Source: Cercis canadensis
Lineage: Eukaryota; Streptophyta; Magnoliopsida; Fabales; Fabaceae
DNA length: 64,000 nt
Direction: 5' to 3'
Assembly (NCBI GenBank): GCA_003255065.1
Contig: QAOA01001695.1
Coordinates: 74,920-138,919 of the forward strand
The position numbers and the translations under genes were made by a program. This document shows, in pieces, positions 40,766-50,914 of this stretch. A model generated the notes under the pieces. It searched no databases and was not told the origin of the DNA. It saw only the letters and a list, made by a program, of their open reading frames with translations. Positions within the stretch are counted from its first letter, which is position 1, and every line of letters begins with the position of its first letter.

Positions 40766-42200
40766 AATTAGCAGAAGATATATCTGAAATAAAATATCAA
40801 TTTAGCTCAGAACCCAATTTAAGTCTAAATAAATTAAAAGGTAGAGTTAGACAAATTCCTCAATTTGGTAAAACTTATTATCCTAGACTATCTCCAGCTG
40901 ATATGCAATATGAAGAAAAATATACTAGTACCTAAGCTCATTATGATGCTACCCAACTCCATGAATGGAACATAGACAGTCAAACTAAATATCAAATCCT
41001 TAGAACTTTAGAAGAAATGACTATGGCAACAACTGCATATAGGAGAAGAAATAATGAAAAACAAACTGCTAGTTTATTAATTGCAAGATTTACTGGTCAA
41101 TTAAAAGGTTGGTGGGTTACTTACATTAGTACAGCAGACAAAGTAAATATATTAGGTGATAAAGTAAAACAAGAAGTCATTGAAGAACAAATTGTAGAAA
41201 TCCATGAAAATGTAGCCAAATTACTTTATTTAATTACTAAACATTTCATAGGAAATCCATTACAAATGCAAGATCTTTAGAAGCCTTAAATAATTTAAAA
41301 TGTCCAAAAATGTCTGACTTTAGATGGTATAAAGATGTTTTCCTAACTAAACTATATTTTAGAACAGATAGTTTACAACCATACTGGAAAGAACGATTTA
41401 TAGCCGAACTTCCTAAATTATTTGTAGAAAGAGTTAGAGAAGCCTTAAGAAAACAATTTAACAATATAGTCATTCCATGGAAAGAAATCACCTTTGGGCA
41501 TTTAATTAACATCATACACATAGAAGCCTTTACCTTATTCAAGATATTAAATTAAGACAAAAAAATTCAAAAGGAAGATAAAACTGGTAAAAAAGAATTA
41601 GGGGATTTTTGCTGGCAACATGGATATGAAAATACAGAACCTCCTTCAACTCGCAAGAAAAGATTAATAAAAAAGAACAAGAAATAGTAATAATTATCCA
41701 AGAAGAACAATCAAAAGATACCCAAAATACCAAAAGCGTCCTCCTAATACAAATAAACCTCAAAAGAAAACTACGAGACATGTTAAATTTAGAACTCCAG
41801 TTTGTAATAAGTGTGGTAGATTAGGACATTTTAGTAAAAATTACCCTGATAAACAAAGAATTAATGAATTAAAAATAGATAACAAATCAAAGAACAATTA
41901 GAAAAATTATTTTTAGAAGAATCTCAATCAGAAAATGAAGAAGAATTTGAAGAAGTATATGCTATTCATGAAGATTCTAAAACAGAAGAAACATTAGATA
42001 ATGAATCAAATTTAGAAGAACCTTGTGATATTAATAAATCTAGTTCAATATGTGGAAACTGCAAAGAATGTAAAGAAGGCAAAACTTGTAAAGAAAATAG
42101 TATTAATGTTTTAACCAAAACTTCTAATCCTAGAATAACACTACAACTCATAGATTAGTTAGAAGATCCAAATCTCAAAAAACATTATTTAGAACAATTA
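40766..42200 (+). pseudogene. EPRV-11 capsid with altered zinc finger
   Basis: Open pieces show LSPADMQYEEKYTST, HYDATQLHEWNID, FTGQLKGWW, NVAKLLYLITKHFIGNP and WYKDVFLTKLYFRTDS. A small deletion at 41270 and frameshifts near 41560 and 41690 break it. The finger at 41803-41844 reads CNKCGRLGHFSKNY: the last zinc ligand is Tyr, so the finger is dead. An acidic region with CGNCKECKEGKTC follows. Confidence 0.88.
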
Positions 42201-43134
42201 AAGAAAGAATTAGAACTAGAAGAAGAAAAAGAAAAAATAGAACCCCATAATTTATGAAAAATATTTCAAAAATTTCAAACTAAACTATCCACNAACCCTA
42301 TAATTTATGAAAAATATTTCAAAAATTTCAAACTAAACTATCCACCAGTCAAACCACTATCCAAGATTTACAATATGAAATAAATCAATTAAAAGAAGAA
42401 ATAAAAGAATTAAAATTAAAAGATACTGAAATAAAAACTCAAATGATACAATATGTTAAAGAATTTAAACATAAAGAAGAAGAGTCATCGGAAGAAATTT
42501 ATTTAAATAACATCAGTCATATTCAATATCATAAATGGTACTGTTTAATAAATTTAGTCATTAATAATGAATTCAATAAAAATTTAATAGCATTAATAGA
42601 TTCAGGAGCATTTCAAAATTGTAAACAAGAATGTTTAATTCCAACTCAATATTATGAAAAAACTTGAGAAAAATTACATGGAGCCAATCGAGTAAGGTTA
42701 CAAATTAAATACAAATTATCAAGAGCACACATTTGTAATCAAGGCATATGCTTTAAAAGTACTTTTCTATTAGTAAAAGATATGAAAGAACAATTAATTT
42801 TAGGAACACCTTTTTGTAACTGAAATCTATCACTTTAAGGTCACTCATATTGGAATAAAAACTACAATTTTAGAAAAAAGACATTTATTTCAATTTTGTG
42901 CCTTCCCCTAGAATAAAAGAAATCAATAGTCTACAAAATAGTTCAATTTTTACTATCAATAGGATTTATTCTAAAAAACAACAAATACACTTTTTAACTA
43001 AAGAAATTCATTATAAAAGAATAGAAGAACAATTACAAACTCCTTTAATTCAGCAAAAGGTAGAACAAGTACAAAAACCATTTGAAAAAGAAGTTTGCAC
43101 TGAAATACCAAATGCTTTGTGGAAAAGAAGATAA
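42201..43134 (+). pseudogene. EPRV-11 coiled coil and protease
   Basis: A single N at 42293 is followed by a repeat of about 50 bp before it. The frame 42443-42667 carries IALIDSGAFQNC (DSG). Further pieces show CNQGICFKSTFLLVKDMKEQ. Frameshifts occur near 42665 and 42820. It continues into the linker before RT and breaks off at 43134 within the text before the RT N terminus. Confidence 0.82.
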
Positions 43135-43934
43135 GTATAAAACAGTATTCACAGTCCCTTTTGGTCATTATGAATGGAATGTCATGCCTTTCGGATTAAA
43201 AAATGCCCATCTGAATTCCAAAATGTAATGAATGATATATTAAATCCTTATACTCATTTTACTATAGTCTATATAGATGATGTTTTAGTATTTTCCAATC
43301 CCTTAGAACAATAGTTTAAACATTTAAAAACTTTTCTTCATATCATAAAAGAAAATGGTTTAGTTGTGTTAGCAAAAAAGATGAAATTAATTGAAACTAT
43401 AGTTAGATTTTTAGGCCATGATATTTATTAGGAAACCCTTATATCCGTTAGTAGATCCATAGAATTTGCAGAAAAATTTCTAGATGAGATAAGAGATTAA
43501 AAAAAAAAAAAATTATACCCAATCACAAATCATTTATGATAGTAGAAACATATGCTTAAGATATAGGATATGGAGGAATTTTAAAACAAAAAATCAACAA
43601 TAAAGAACAGGTTGTTCGATATCATTATGGATCATGGATTGAGAGTCAAAAGAATTATTCTACAATAAAAAAGGAGATTTTATCTATTGTCTTATGCATT
43701 GCTAAGTTTCAAGATGATTTGATAAACAAAAAATCTCTTTTACAAATTGATTGCAAAGCAGCAAAAGATGTTTTACAAAAGGATGTTCAAAATCTAGTTT
43801 CTAAACAAATTGTTGCAAGATGGCATGCCATTCTTTCTTGTTTCGAGTGTGATATTGAATTTATAAAAGGTGAGAGCAATTCATTACCAGATTTCCTTAT
43901 AAGAGAATTTTTACAGGGTTACAAGAATGGTTGA
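43135..43934 (+). pseudogene. EPRV-11 reverse transcriptase-RNase H, internally deleted
   Basis: The RT N-terminal part including motif A is deleted at 43135. Motif C YIDD (about 43270-43281) and FLGHDIY remain. A second deletion at an A-run (43499-43513) removes the RT-RNase H connection. RNase H resumes with IVETYA-DIGYGGILKQ, and the C terminus (43719-43934) is open to the POL stop in ATGGTTGA. Confidence 0.85.
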
Positions 43935-45150
43935 AAAAACACCTCTAAAATCAAAAGTCATTTGCCAAAAAATTGATAACTCCTTCATCACCTTCAAATC
44001 ATTTAATCTCTATGCAACATTTTCCTCCAATACCATCACCTAGAGCAACTAGACCACCATTCCGAACTCAATCACCAATATCATCTTCAAATAGATATAC
44101 TATTCTTGGAACCCTTCCTCGTTCTTCAACCTCTCTAAAACCTCATACACCAGAAATTCCTTTAGTATTCTACATTCAAAAAGCAAAACGTTTAGTAATC
44201 TTCCTAGTAGATGTTGAAAAAGAACCTCGACAAATAGCTAAATCCATCTTTCCTTCCGGATGGAATTATTTTCCAAAATCAATGCAAAATTTCAAAGAAT
44301 TCTATGAATTTATTTTAGTTGACTCTAATTCTATCAAATTTACTCCTACAATGGATCGCAACGACCCAAATAAAGTCTCATTTTCAAAAATGAATATCCT
44401 TAAAGTCATTCATCCTTTCCAGTGGGGACAATCATTAGAAATTCCAAAAAAAAAAAAAAATTCTTATCCATTTGATCTCCTCAATACAATTATTTAGACT
44501 ATATTGATGCATGGTATAATATTCTTTGGGTTATTCTTTTAGCTCATTCATGGTTTTTTCAATTTGATCATAATTGTCCTAAAACATTCCCTGCCTAGTT
44601 TATCGATTGGTTGATTGACATTGGTCCTTGCCCAAGCATATTTCCTCAAGAAATCAAAGATTGTTGGAAATTGTTTCAATCATACTAACATTATAAATTT
44701 ATTTACTTCGTAATTCAATTCAAACTTTCAGAGATCATGTGTTGGGATTATTGCCTTTATGAAATCAATCCTCCTCCATCTCATAAATACTTAGCCCGAG
44801 AAATCAAAATTCATTGGTGGCCAAAATTTAATTTTGAACATGTTAAAAAGAAAGAAGTTTCAAAATGGCTATCAGAAAACCCTCATTTAACCATCAATCC
44901 TCCTTCTCATGAAACATTCTTAGTAACAAAATCATTCTGCCAAGCTGATTTAGCCGCCTCAACTTCAAGAAATGATTTTAAAGAAAAACTTGGAAGAACT
45001 CTTCAACAATTAGAAGAAGAAGAAATCTCTTCAAGTCAAACAAAAGAACTATCTCAAGGACATTCTTATCAATGCAGTCAATTATAGTCCAATGAAGATG
45101 ACTGATATGGAATAGAAATCAATTCTAAAGAAGTCTTCGTACCATTCTAA
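43927..45150 (+). pseudogene. EPRV-11 last ORF
   Basis: The ATG at 43927-43929 lies inside the POL end (ATGGTTGA). After an early frameshift the open frame 43973-44497 runs through HLISMQHFPPIPSPRATRPP, KAKRLVIF and FPSGWNYFPKSMQNF. It is lost at a run of 15 A (about 44446-44460), where other copies have a short Lys-coding stretch. The C-terminal part 44737-45087 is open, and the tail NEDD-YGIEINSKEVFVPF has TGA for Cys. The total of about 400 codons gives the full length of this protein in the family. Confidence 0.87.
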
Positions 45151-45456
45151 AAGAATCTTATTTTAACGACAAAGTCATCCAAGTCATCACAAGGACAATA
45201 ATTCAAGTTTGTTCTCTCCCCGTCATAGTCAGTCAGCTCATCACAAGGATAATAATTGAAGATCTCTGACAAAAGAATAAGATTCTCTCCTTAGTTAGCC
45301 AGCTCAGGACAATTATTCAAATTCTCCAACAAAAAGATAAGATTCTCTCCTTATCATAAATAGCCAGCTTATCAAAAGGACGATTATGTTGTCAGATAGA
45401 ATCTCATTGTACTACAATTTATTCCATTGTAATATAGTTTGAGATCCATATCCATG

Positions 45457-45463
45457 TACAAAT
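45457..45463 (+). promoter_or_regulatory. EPRV-11 degenerate TATA box (TACAAAT)
   Basis: At the place of TATAAAT in the sister copies this one reads TACAAAT. The AATAAA downstream is also lost, so the promoter is probably inactive. Confidence 0.6.
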
Positions 45464-45667
45464 AGATAGGCAAGTTTTACTGTAAGGCAGAATTGGAAAA
45501 AAATTAAGAATTGTCTTAGAAAGAATACTCTGCCAAATGTTTCTAGTTTCCACTTCCAAGTTTTATAAGTCATTTTGAAGAAGCCTTTAGCTTGAATTAT
45601 TGTCTGTTTCAACTTCTGATACACTTTTCATTTTTAATTATATTATTCCATTCCCTTTCCTATTTTT

Positions 45668-45692
45668 TTGGATGGACTACCGTCAGATTAGT
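45668..45692 (+). promoter_or_regulatory. EPRV-11 leader motif, single copy
   Basis: GATGGACTACCGTCAGATTAG after TTTTTTTG. I find only one copy here, whereas the other leaders have two or three. Confidence 0.75.
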
Positions 45693-45813
45693 CTCTCATT
45701 TATTTAAGATTCTGTTCATTTTCCATCTATTTTCATTTTATTCACCTTATGTTCAATTGTTTTCATTCAATTTTCATGATATATTCTATTTTACACGATC
45801 CATGACCCCCGTT

Positions 45814-45826
45814 TGGTACAAGAGCC
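45814..45826 (+). promoter_or_regulatory. Decayed tRNA-Met primer-binding site of EPRV-11
   Basis: TGGTACAAGAGCC matches the tRNA-Met site at 11 of 13 positions. It lies 25 nt before the ORF1 ATG, as in EPRV-8. Confidence 0.8.
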
Positions 45827-45851
45827 TGAAAAAAATGGGGGGAAGTAGGTA

Positions 45852-46044
45852 TGGCTAGATGATTTGGGTATAGAGCAAGTCGATATTTAAGTTATACTTG
45901 TTTAGAAGATCAGGCATTAATAAGACATTACTGGAGTATTCTTTAAGATAAAGACTTGTTCAAACTTTAGATCCTTATTACATATATATTATTCAAAATA
46001 AAGTAACATTAAGAATAAAAAGTGTCTCTTATTTAACTGTCTAA
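45852..46044 (+). pseudogene. EPRV-11 small ORF1, broken
   Basis: Starts MAR with the fourth codon TGG changed to TGA, then FGYRASRYLSY and LEDQALIRHY. Further stops and a one-base deletion follow. Its stop overlaps the ORF2 ATG in TAATG. Confidence 0.78.
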
Positions 46045-46280
46045 TGTCAAATCAACATAATGATAAAACTCATCCTTGGTCAGGACCAGCTACTGCTGGA
46101 TTAAAAATGTATCATAGATATTTTCAACACTTCTTAAAAAACTTAGAAAATGATCATAGGAATAATTATGAAGGATATTGGAATCCTAGATATCAAAAAG
46201 CTATATATCATATACATAAGGAATTCTTTGAAAAATGCATAGAAGAAAGTAGAAAAGAATTATTAAACTTAGCCATTTAA
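46044..46280 (+). CDS. EPRV-11 small ORF2, 78 aa, intact
   Basis: Reads MSNQHNDKTHPWSGPATAG, then YHRYFQHFLKNLENDH and YHIHKEFFEKCIEES, ending LLNLAI. Charged and mostly helical in appearance; no known domain. It begins at the TAATG overlap with ORF1, and the ORF3 ATG follows one base after its stop. The copy in EPRV-8 is broken and the copy in EPRV-5 is missing. Function unknown. Confidence 0.75.
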   Translation: MSNQHNDKTHPWSGPATAGLKMYHRYFQHFLKNLENDHRNNYEGYWNPRYQKAIYHIHKEFFEKCIEESRKELLNLAI

Positions 46281-46281
46281 A

Positions 46282-46453
46282 ATGCCAGGATACTATGGTC
46301 CATATATAGAAAATTAAAAATTTAATTATAAATACTATAAAGATCAAGCTTTTTACGCAAAACATTGTCAGCCTTATAATCTAAAATTAAGTAAAAAAAT
46401 ATCAATTGATTGCTAGAAATAAGTTTAGAACTCTTGCATACTTAGTTGTTTAA
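46282..46453 (+). pseudogene. EPRV-11 small ORF3, broken
   Basis: Begins MPGYYGPYIEN, then TAA, then YYKDQAFYAKHCQPYNLKLS and a frameshift before the hydrophobic end. Homologous to the intact ORF3 at 26624-26794 and 12056-12226. Confidence 0.78.
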
Positions 46454-46734
46454 CTATATGTTTTTCTTTTGAGATTAATATCTTTAGAAAATTAGAACAT
46501 AATTAATTTGTTGGTAAACCAATTAAGATTTAAATTTAAGATTTTTAGAATCTTGATAATCTAGGCTAGCAGTGAAAGCTATTAACACATTGGTCAGCCG
46601 TGTAACTTGTTGGTCAGCCAGTTTAAGCTACGTAAAGACATGTGGTGGTCCCAATGGGTAGTCCCGTAAGACAGATTCTGAAGAAACTAAAATATGTTGA
46701 AATTAATTCTTGTTAGGATACTGATAAATTAAAA
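46454..46734 (+). promoter_or_regulatory. Conserved spacer before the movement gene (EPRV-11)
   Basis: Shares GGCTAGCAGTGAAAGCT, CATTGGTCAGC and TTGGTCAGCCAG, GTGGTCCC and CCCGTAAGACAGATT with EPRV-8, and shorter parts with EPRV-5. No frame is open. Confidence 0.6.
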
Positions 46735-47608
46735 ATGTCTAAAGTTGTAAAGAAATTACTTTCTAAAGGAAAACAAATAGCTGAACAGTCTGAGTCATTA
46801 GATTCTAATCAAGAAGTAGTTAATGGTCAAGAATTATTAATGGCAGATATAGAAAATAAATTAATGAACTGGACAATTCCTAAAGTCAATCCAAAAGAAA
46901 TCTATAGTATAGCAGCTTTTGATATGTTATCTAATTATGTAATTAAGACAGTAGAACAAAATATACCTGTAACAGGTCCTCATAAATTCATACCATTATT
47001 AACCCCTTCCATGTCAAACGTACATAGTAAAGCTTATAATTATTTACATATAGGATTAATTCAAGTAGCTGCTAAACCATTACATAGATTAGGAATAGAT
47101 TCGCTTGTATGTATATGCTTAAGAGATAATAGATTAATTACATTTAAGAATCAAATTTTGTCAGTCCTAGAATCAAATTTTCATAATGGTCCAGCTTATT
47201 TTAACTGTTTCCCTAATTATACAGCCTCCATACTAGATTTTTAAAAATCAAGATAATATTGTCTTAGACATTCAAACTAAACAAGATTTAATGCATGAAA
47301 ACACTAGGCCTTTAGATATTATTTACAGAATCTATTATAAAGTCATGACAACAAATGCCAATATAAAAGCATTAAGAGTTTCTCCAAAAAATGAAACATT
47401 AATTTTTGAATCAAATACTTTAATCTCTAATGCTATAACTCCCGAAAGATTACATCATGATGAAATAACTTTAAATACTAATTGGAACTTCTCAGATATA
47501 TTGCCTCCTGAACCAATTCCTTCTTCATTAAGTCAAATTATTGAAAGTAACTCTGGAACAATAGAATTAAGGTTTTCTAGATCAGTTTTCTCATTCATCC
47601 AGAAATAG
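46735..47608 (+). pseudogene. EPRV-11 movement protein (30K superfamily)
   Basis: The frame 46735-47244 starts MSKVVKKLLSKGKQIAEQ and has WTIPKVNPKEIYSIAAFDML, the conserved PLHRLGIDSLVCICLRDNRL and NGPAYFNCFPNY. A frameshift near 47245 and a second open part (47291-47608) continue with IIYRIYYKVMTTNANIKAL and DEITLNTNWNF. The frame then shifts again into the capsid N terminus. Family knowledge: cell-to-cell transport through modified plasmodesmata. Confidence 0.9.
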
Positions 47609-47930
47609 TTTTAATGATTCCTCTTCTATAAATTCTAGTAGAAGATCTGTAGATTCATATCAAAATATAAACCTACAAGGTGTCAATTTTGAGCCAAGTG
47701 TACCTCAACCATTTTATCATGTAGAAACCTCTTTAGAATTAACAAACCAATATCACCACCTCAATCTCCTACTTCTTTGTCACAATTAAATGTCATTTCA
47801 AAAGAATTTGTAATAGATAAAGAATATTTAAAGAAAGACTTTATGTCTAAAGAAAATAAAAGAAAAAGACAATGGTATTTTAGTAATTTTTCAAAAGAAG
47901 AATTACCAATTCGTTTTCCATTCATGGTGC
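47609..47930 (+). pseudogene. EPRV-11 capsid N-terminal stub
   Basis: A Ser/Asn-rich linker, then VISKEFVIDKEYLKKDFMSK and RQWYFSNFSKEELP, homologous to EPRV-5 13490-13590. It ends at the border with the LRR gene. Confidence 0.75.
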
Positions 47931-48822
47931 TGTAGAAATTAGAGCTATAAGGTTTGAACATTTGAATATCTCCAACTCAGGTGCAACTATCAAGGATCTT
48001 TTACAAAGAGCAGGCTCACTTTTTCTGGATGGGGTTGTGGGAGATTGCAAAAGTATCATCCCAGAAATTGTTCAAGCTGTTGGAAGAATGAATGAGTTGA
48101 CTACGCTCCGTCTTAATTCATGTTCAGAGATAGAATGCATCATCAATACTACTACTCCTATCATGCGGATTCATTTCCAGTAGTTGCTAAGTTCCCCATG
48201 TTGGTCCATTTACAACTTCTTTTTATGGGTACTTTAAAAGAAGTATTTCATGGTCCACCTGTGCTTTGTGTTGTTGAGAAATTAGAATATTTGTTGATAT
48301 CTGGCTGCTACTGTTTGAACCGCATATTTTCAAGGAAATGGAACCCATGCAATCTCAAGTCCTTGAAAATCGAAAGCTGTGACAAGTTGATGTCACTTTT
48401 TCCATTGTCTGTTGCCCAATCTCTACTGCGGCTAGAATATCTATTTGTACGGAGTTGCCATGAATTGAAGCATATAATAATAAAGGAAGAGGAGAATGGG
48501 AGTGATGAAGTTGAGAAGGAAATATTCCCCAATTTGAAAACTATCAAAATCATAAGTTGTCATGAGTTAGAATGCATATCCCCAGTTTCTGTGGCCAGAA
48601 CTCTGCCATCAATACAAAAGATCGACATACAGGAATGTAGGCAATTGAAGCACATAATAACGAATGAAGGAGAGGGTGCTATTGCTACACGCAACTCTTC
48701 TCTTTTGATGTTCCCCTAATTGAAAATGATTTGTGTGAAAGATTGTGGCAAGTTAGAATGCATAGTTCCAGGGGAGTTTAACCTTGCAAATTCGGAGTTG
48801 AGACAGTCATCTTCAAATATGG
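47931..48822 (+). pseudogene. CNL-type resistance gene, LRR exon (broken)
   Basis: Leucine-rich repeats of the CNL kind: MNELTTLRLNSCSEIECI, FPMLVHLQLLFMGTLKEVF, LKSLKIESCDKLMSLFPLSV, LEYLFVRSCHELKHII and FPNLKTIKIISCHELECI. A frameshift near 48155-48170 and a TAA at 48718 (probable CAA to TAA) break it. The exon ends with SSSNM and a GTATGG donor. The NB-ARC part is not in the window. Family role: intracellular immune receptor; this copy is most likely dead. Confidence 0.88.
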
Positions 48823-50339
48823 TATGGATAACATTCTCTGATGTATTACTTTCGTTGATTAATTAATATTTGATGGCATACATTTGACTTCCTTTCAGCC
48901 TCATTCTACATTCACTACAAGGAAAACGTTTTTTAGTCACGGACTTTTCTCATGGAGTAAAACTCTGTGAGAAAATCTCACAATTTATCACGGATTTTCT
49001 CACGGAATATGACTGTTGAGAAGTTCTCTCCGTGAGGAAGTTCATGAGAAATTCTATCCCAACTGTGCCCATTAATATGTTTGCTTTTCTCGCGGAAATG
49101 GTCTGTGAGAAATATTAAATTTTCTCACGGACTTTCTCTCGGATTGCTAAGTCTATGAGAAATCTTGTCCCAACTATCCCCATTAATATGTTTACTTTTC
49201 TCATGGAAATGGTCCGCAAGATCACGGATTGCTAAGTCCATGAGAAACTTCAACACACCATTTCACTTAAAATTTAAATTTTTTAGGGTTTTTCTCATGG
49301 AAAAAAGCCGTGAGAAAGTCTGTGAGAAATCTGGGTTTTATCTTCTCTGATTTCTCTCCCTATGCTTGTGCGAGCTTCACTCTCTCTTCTCTCCCATTCT
49401 AATCTCATCTTCAACCCTAAGCCCAATCCCAGTTTTCCCCAAATCCAAACTGGTCATTCTACTTCGATGGTTATTCCAGATCTCTACACGGCAGTGATTT
49501 CTGCTCCGGTCGCCTCCCTCACTCGGTTTCACCCTCTGTCAGTCTTGGTCTCACTCTCCCTAACTCGGTATAATGGCATTTAGTTTAGGGTTTGGGCTTT
49601 ATTTGAGCTTGATTATTTCTGATTGATTTGGATGGGTTTAAATTCGAGTTAATTTGCTGTTAGGAATGGGNTCTCTCTTTTCTCCTATTCTAATCTCATC
49701 TTCAACCCTAAGCCCAATCCCAATTTTCCCCAAATCCAAATTGGTCATTCTACTTCGATGGTTATTCCAGATCTCTACACAGCGGTGATTTCTGCTCCGG
49801 TCGCCTCCCTCACTCGGTTTCACCCTCTGTCAGTCTTGGTCTCACTCTCCCTAACTCGGTATGATGGCATTTAGTTTAGGGTTTGGGCTTTATTTGAGCT
49901 TGATTATTTCTGATTGATTTGGATGGGTTTAAATTCGAGTTAATTTGCTGTTAGGAATGGGGGATTTTGATGCTAAATTGATTTGGGTAATTAAGGAATT
50001 GATTCATGATGTATTCGGTTTAGGTGGTTGAGTTGATGAATTATATGAGATAATTCAAAAGTAGGGTAATTTGCCTTTTAATTTCTATTGGGTATTTAAT
50101 TTGGTTTAACTTGTGGCTTAATTTGGCATTGAATTGTTGATTGTATGGTTGAATTTGTTGGACAACGGCATTGTTGAATTTTTGTGGCTTAATTTCTGTT
50201 TAATTCTTGGATATTTAATTTGGTTTGATTCTTTATTTTTGTTGGCTTAATTTCTGTTGAGTTGTTATGTATTTAATTTGGCTTGATTGCTGGGTATTTT
50301 ATCCTGTACAATTGTGTAGAATTTTAAATTCTTAGATTA

Positions 50340-50860
50340 TTCCAATTTTAGGGGAGACCCAACCAAATTTTTGGTGGGCGTTTAGGGGTAGGGTTTAGGA
50401 GTTTAGGTTTGGAGTTTGGGGTTTAGGGGTTAAGGTTTAGTGATTTAGAATTTAGGGTTTAGGGTTTAAGATTTGACTATTGTTGGATTAATTGATCTAT
50501 AAGGACTTGATTTTGATTTCCATTATATATATTTGTGATTTTTGTTGACTTAATTTCTGTTTAGTTGTTGGGTATTTAATTTGGCTTGATTGCTGGGTAT
50601 TTTATCCTGTACAATTGTGTGGAATTTTAAATTTCTATATTGTTCCAGTTTTAGGGGAGACTCTGCCAATATTTTGGGAAGGATTTAGGGTTAGGTTTTG
50701 GGTTTGGGATAAATATTTGAAGTTTGAGATTTAGTGTTTAGGGATAGGGATTGGGATTTAGGTTTATGGTTTAAGGAATAAGGTTTTTTAATTTTAAGGT
50801 TTAGGGTTAGTTTTGCGATTTGGGTATAGTGTTTTAGGGTTTAGGTTTGACTTTAAGAAT
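50340..50860. repeat. Degenerate telomere-like repeats (TTTAGGG)
   Basis: Numerous GTTTAGGG / TTTAGGGTTTAGGG variants in two clusters (about 50367-50472 and 50686-50855) within CACTA-2, upstream of its ORF. They are imperfect and interspersed with other sequence, so this is not a chromosome end. Confidence 0.7.
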
Positions 50861-50914
50861 TACTATTTTTATTTTTCTAACATTTTCATTGGTTTTATTT
50901 AAATTGTATGACAG

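Larger units (their letters stand above)
40766..47930 (+). mobile_element. EPRV-11, lineage A, the most complete copy
   Basis: Runs from capsid through zinc finger, protease, damaged RT, RNase H, last ORF, promoter, leader, primer site, ORF1-ORF3, spacer and movement gene back into the capsid N terminus. It therefore covers nearly one full permuted circle, with deletions in POL. The right border at about 47930 is inside an LRR gene. Confidence 0.9.

Noticed and set aside
49362..49823. Short Ser/Leu-rich frames in CACTA-2
   Set aside because: They appear twice only because of the duplicate around the N at 49671 and look like transposon leader or intron DNA.
50340..50860. A true telomere or chromosome end
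   Set aside because: The TTTAGGG units are imperfect, interrupted and inside a transposon, with genes continuing on both sides.
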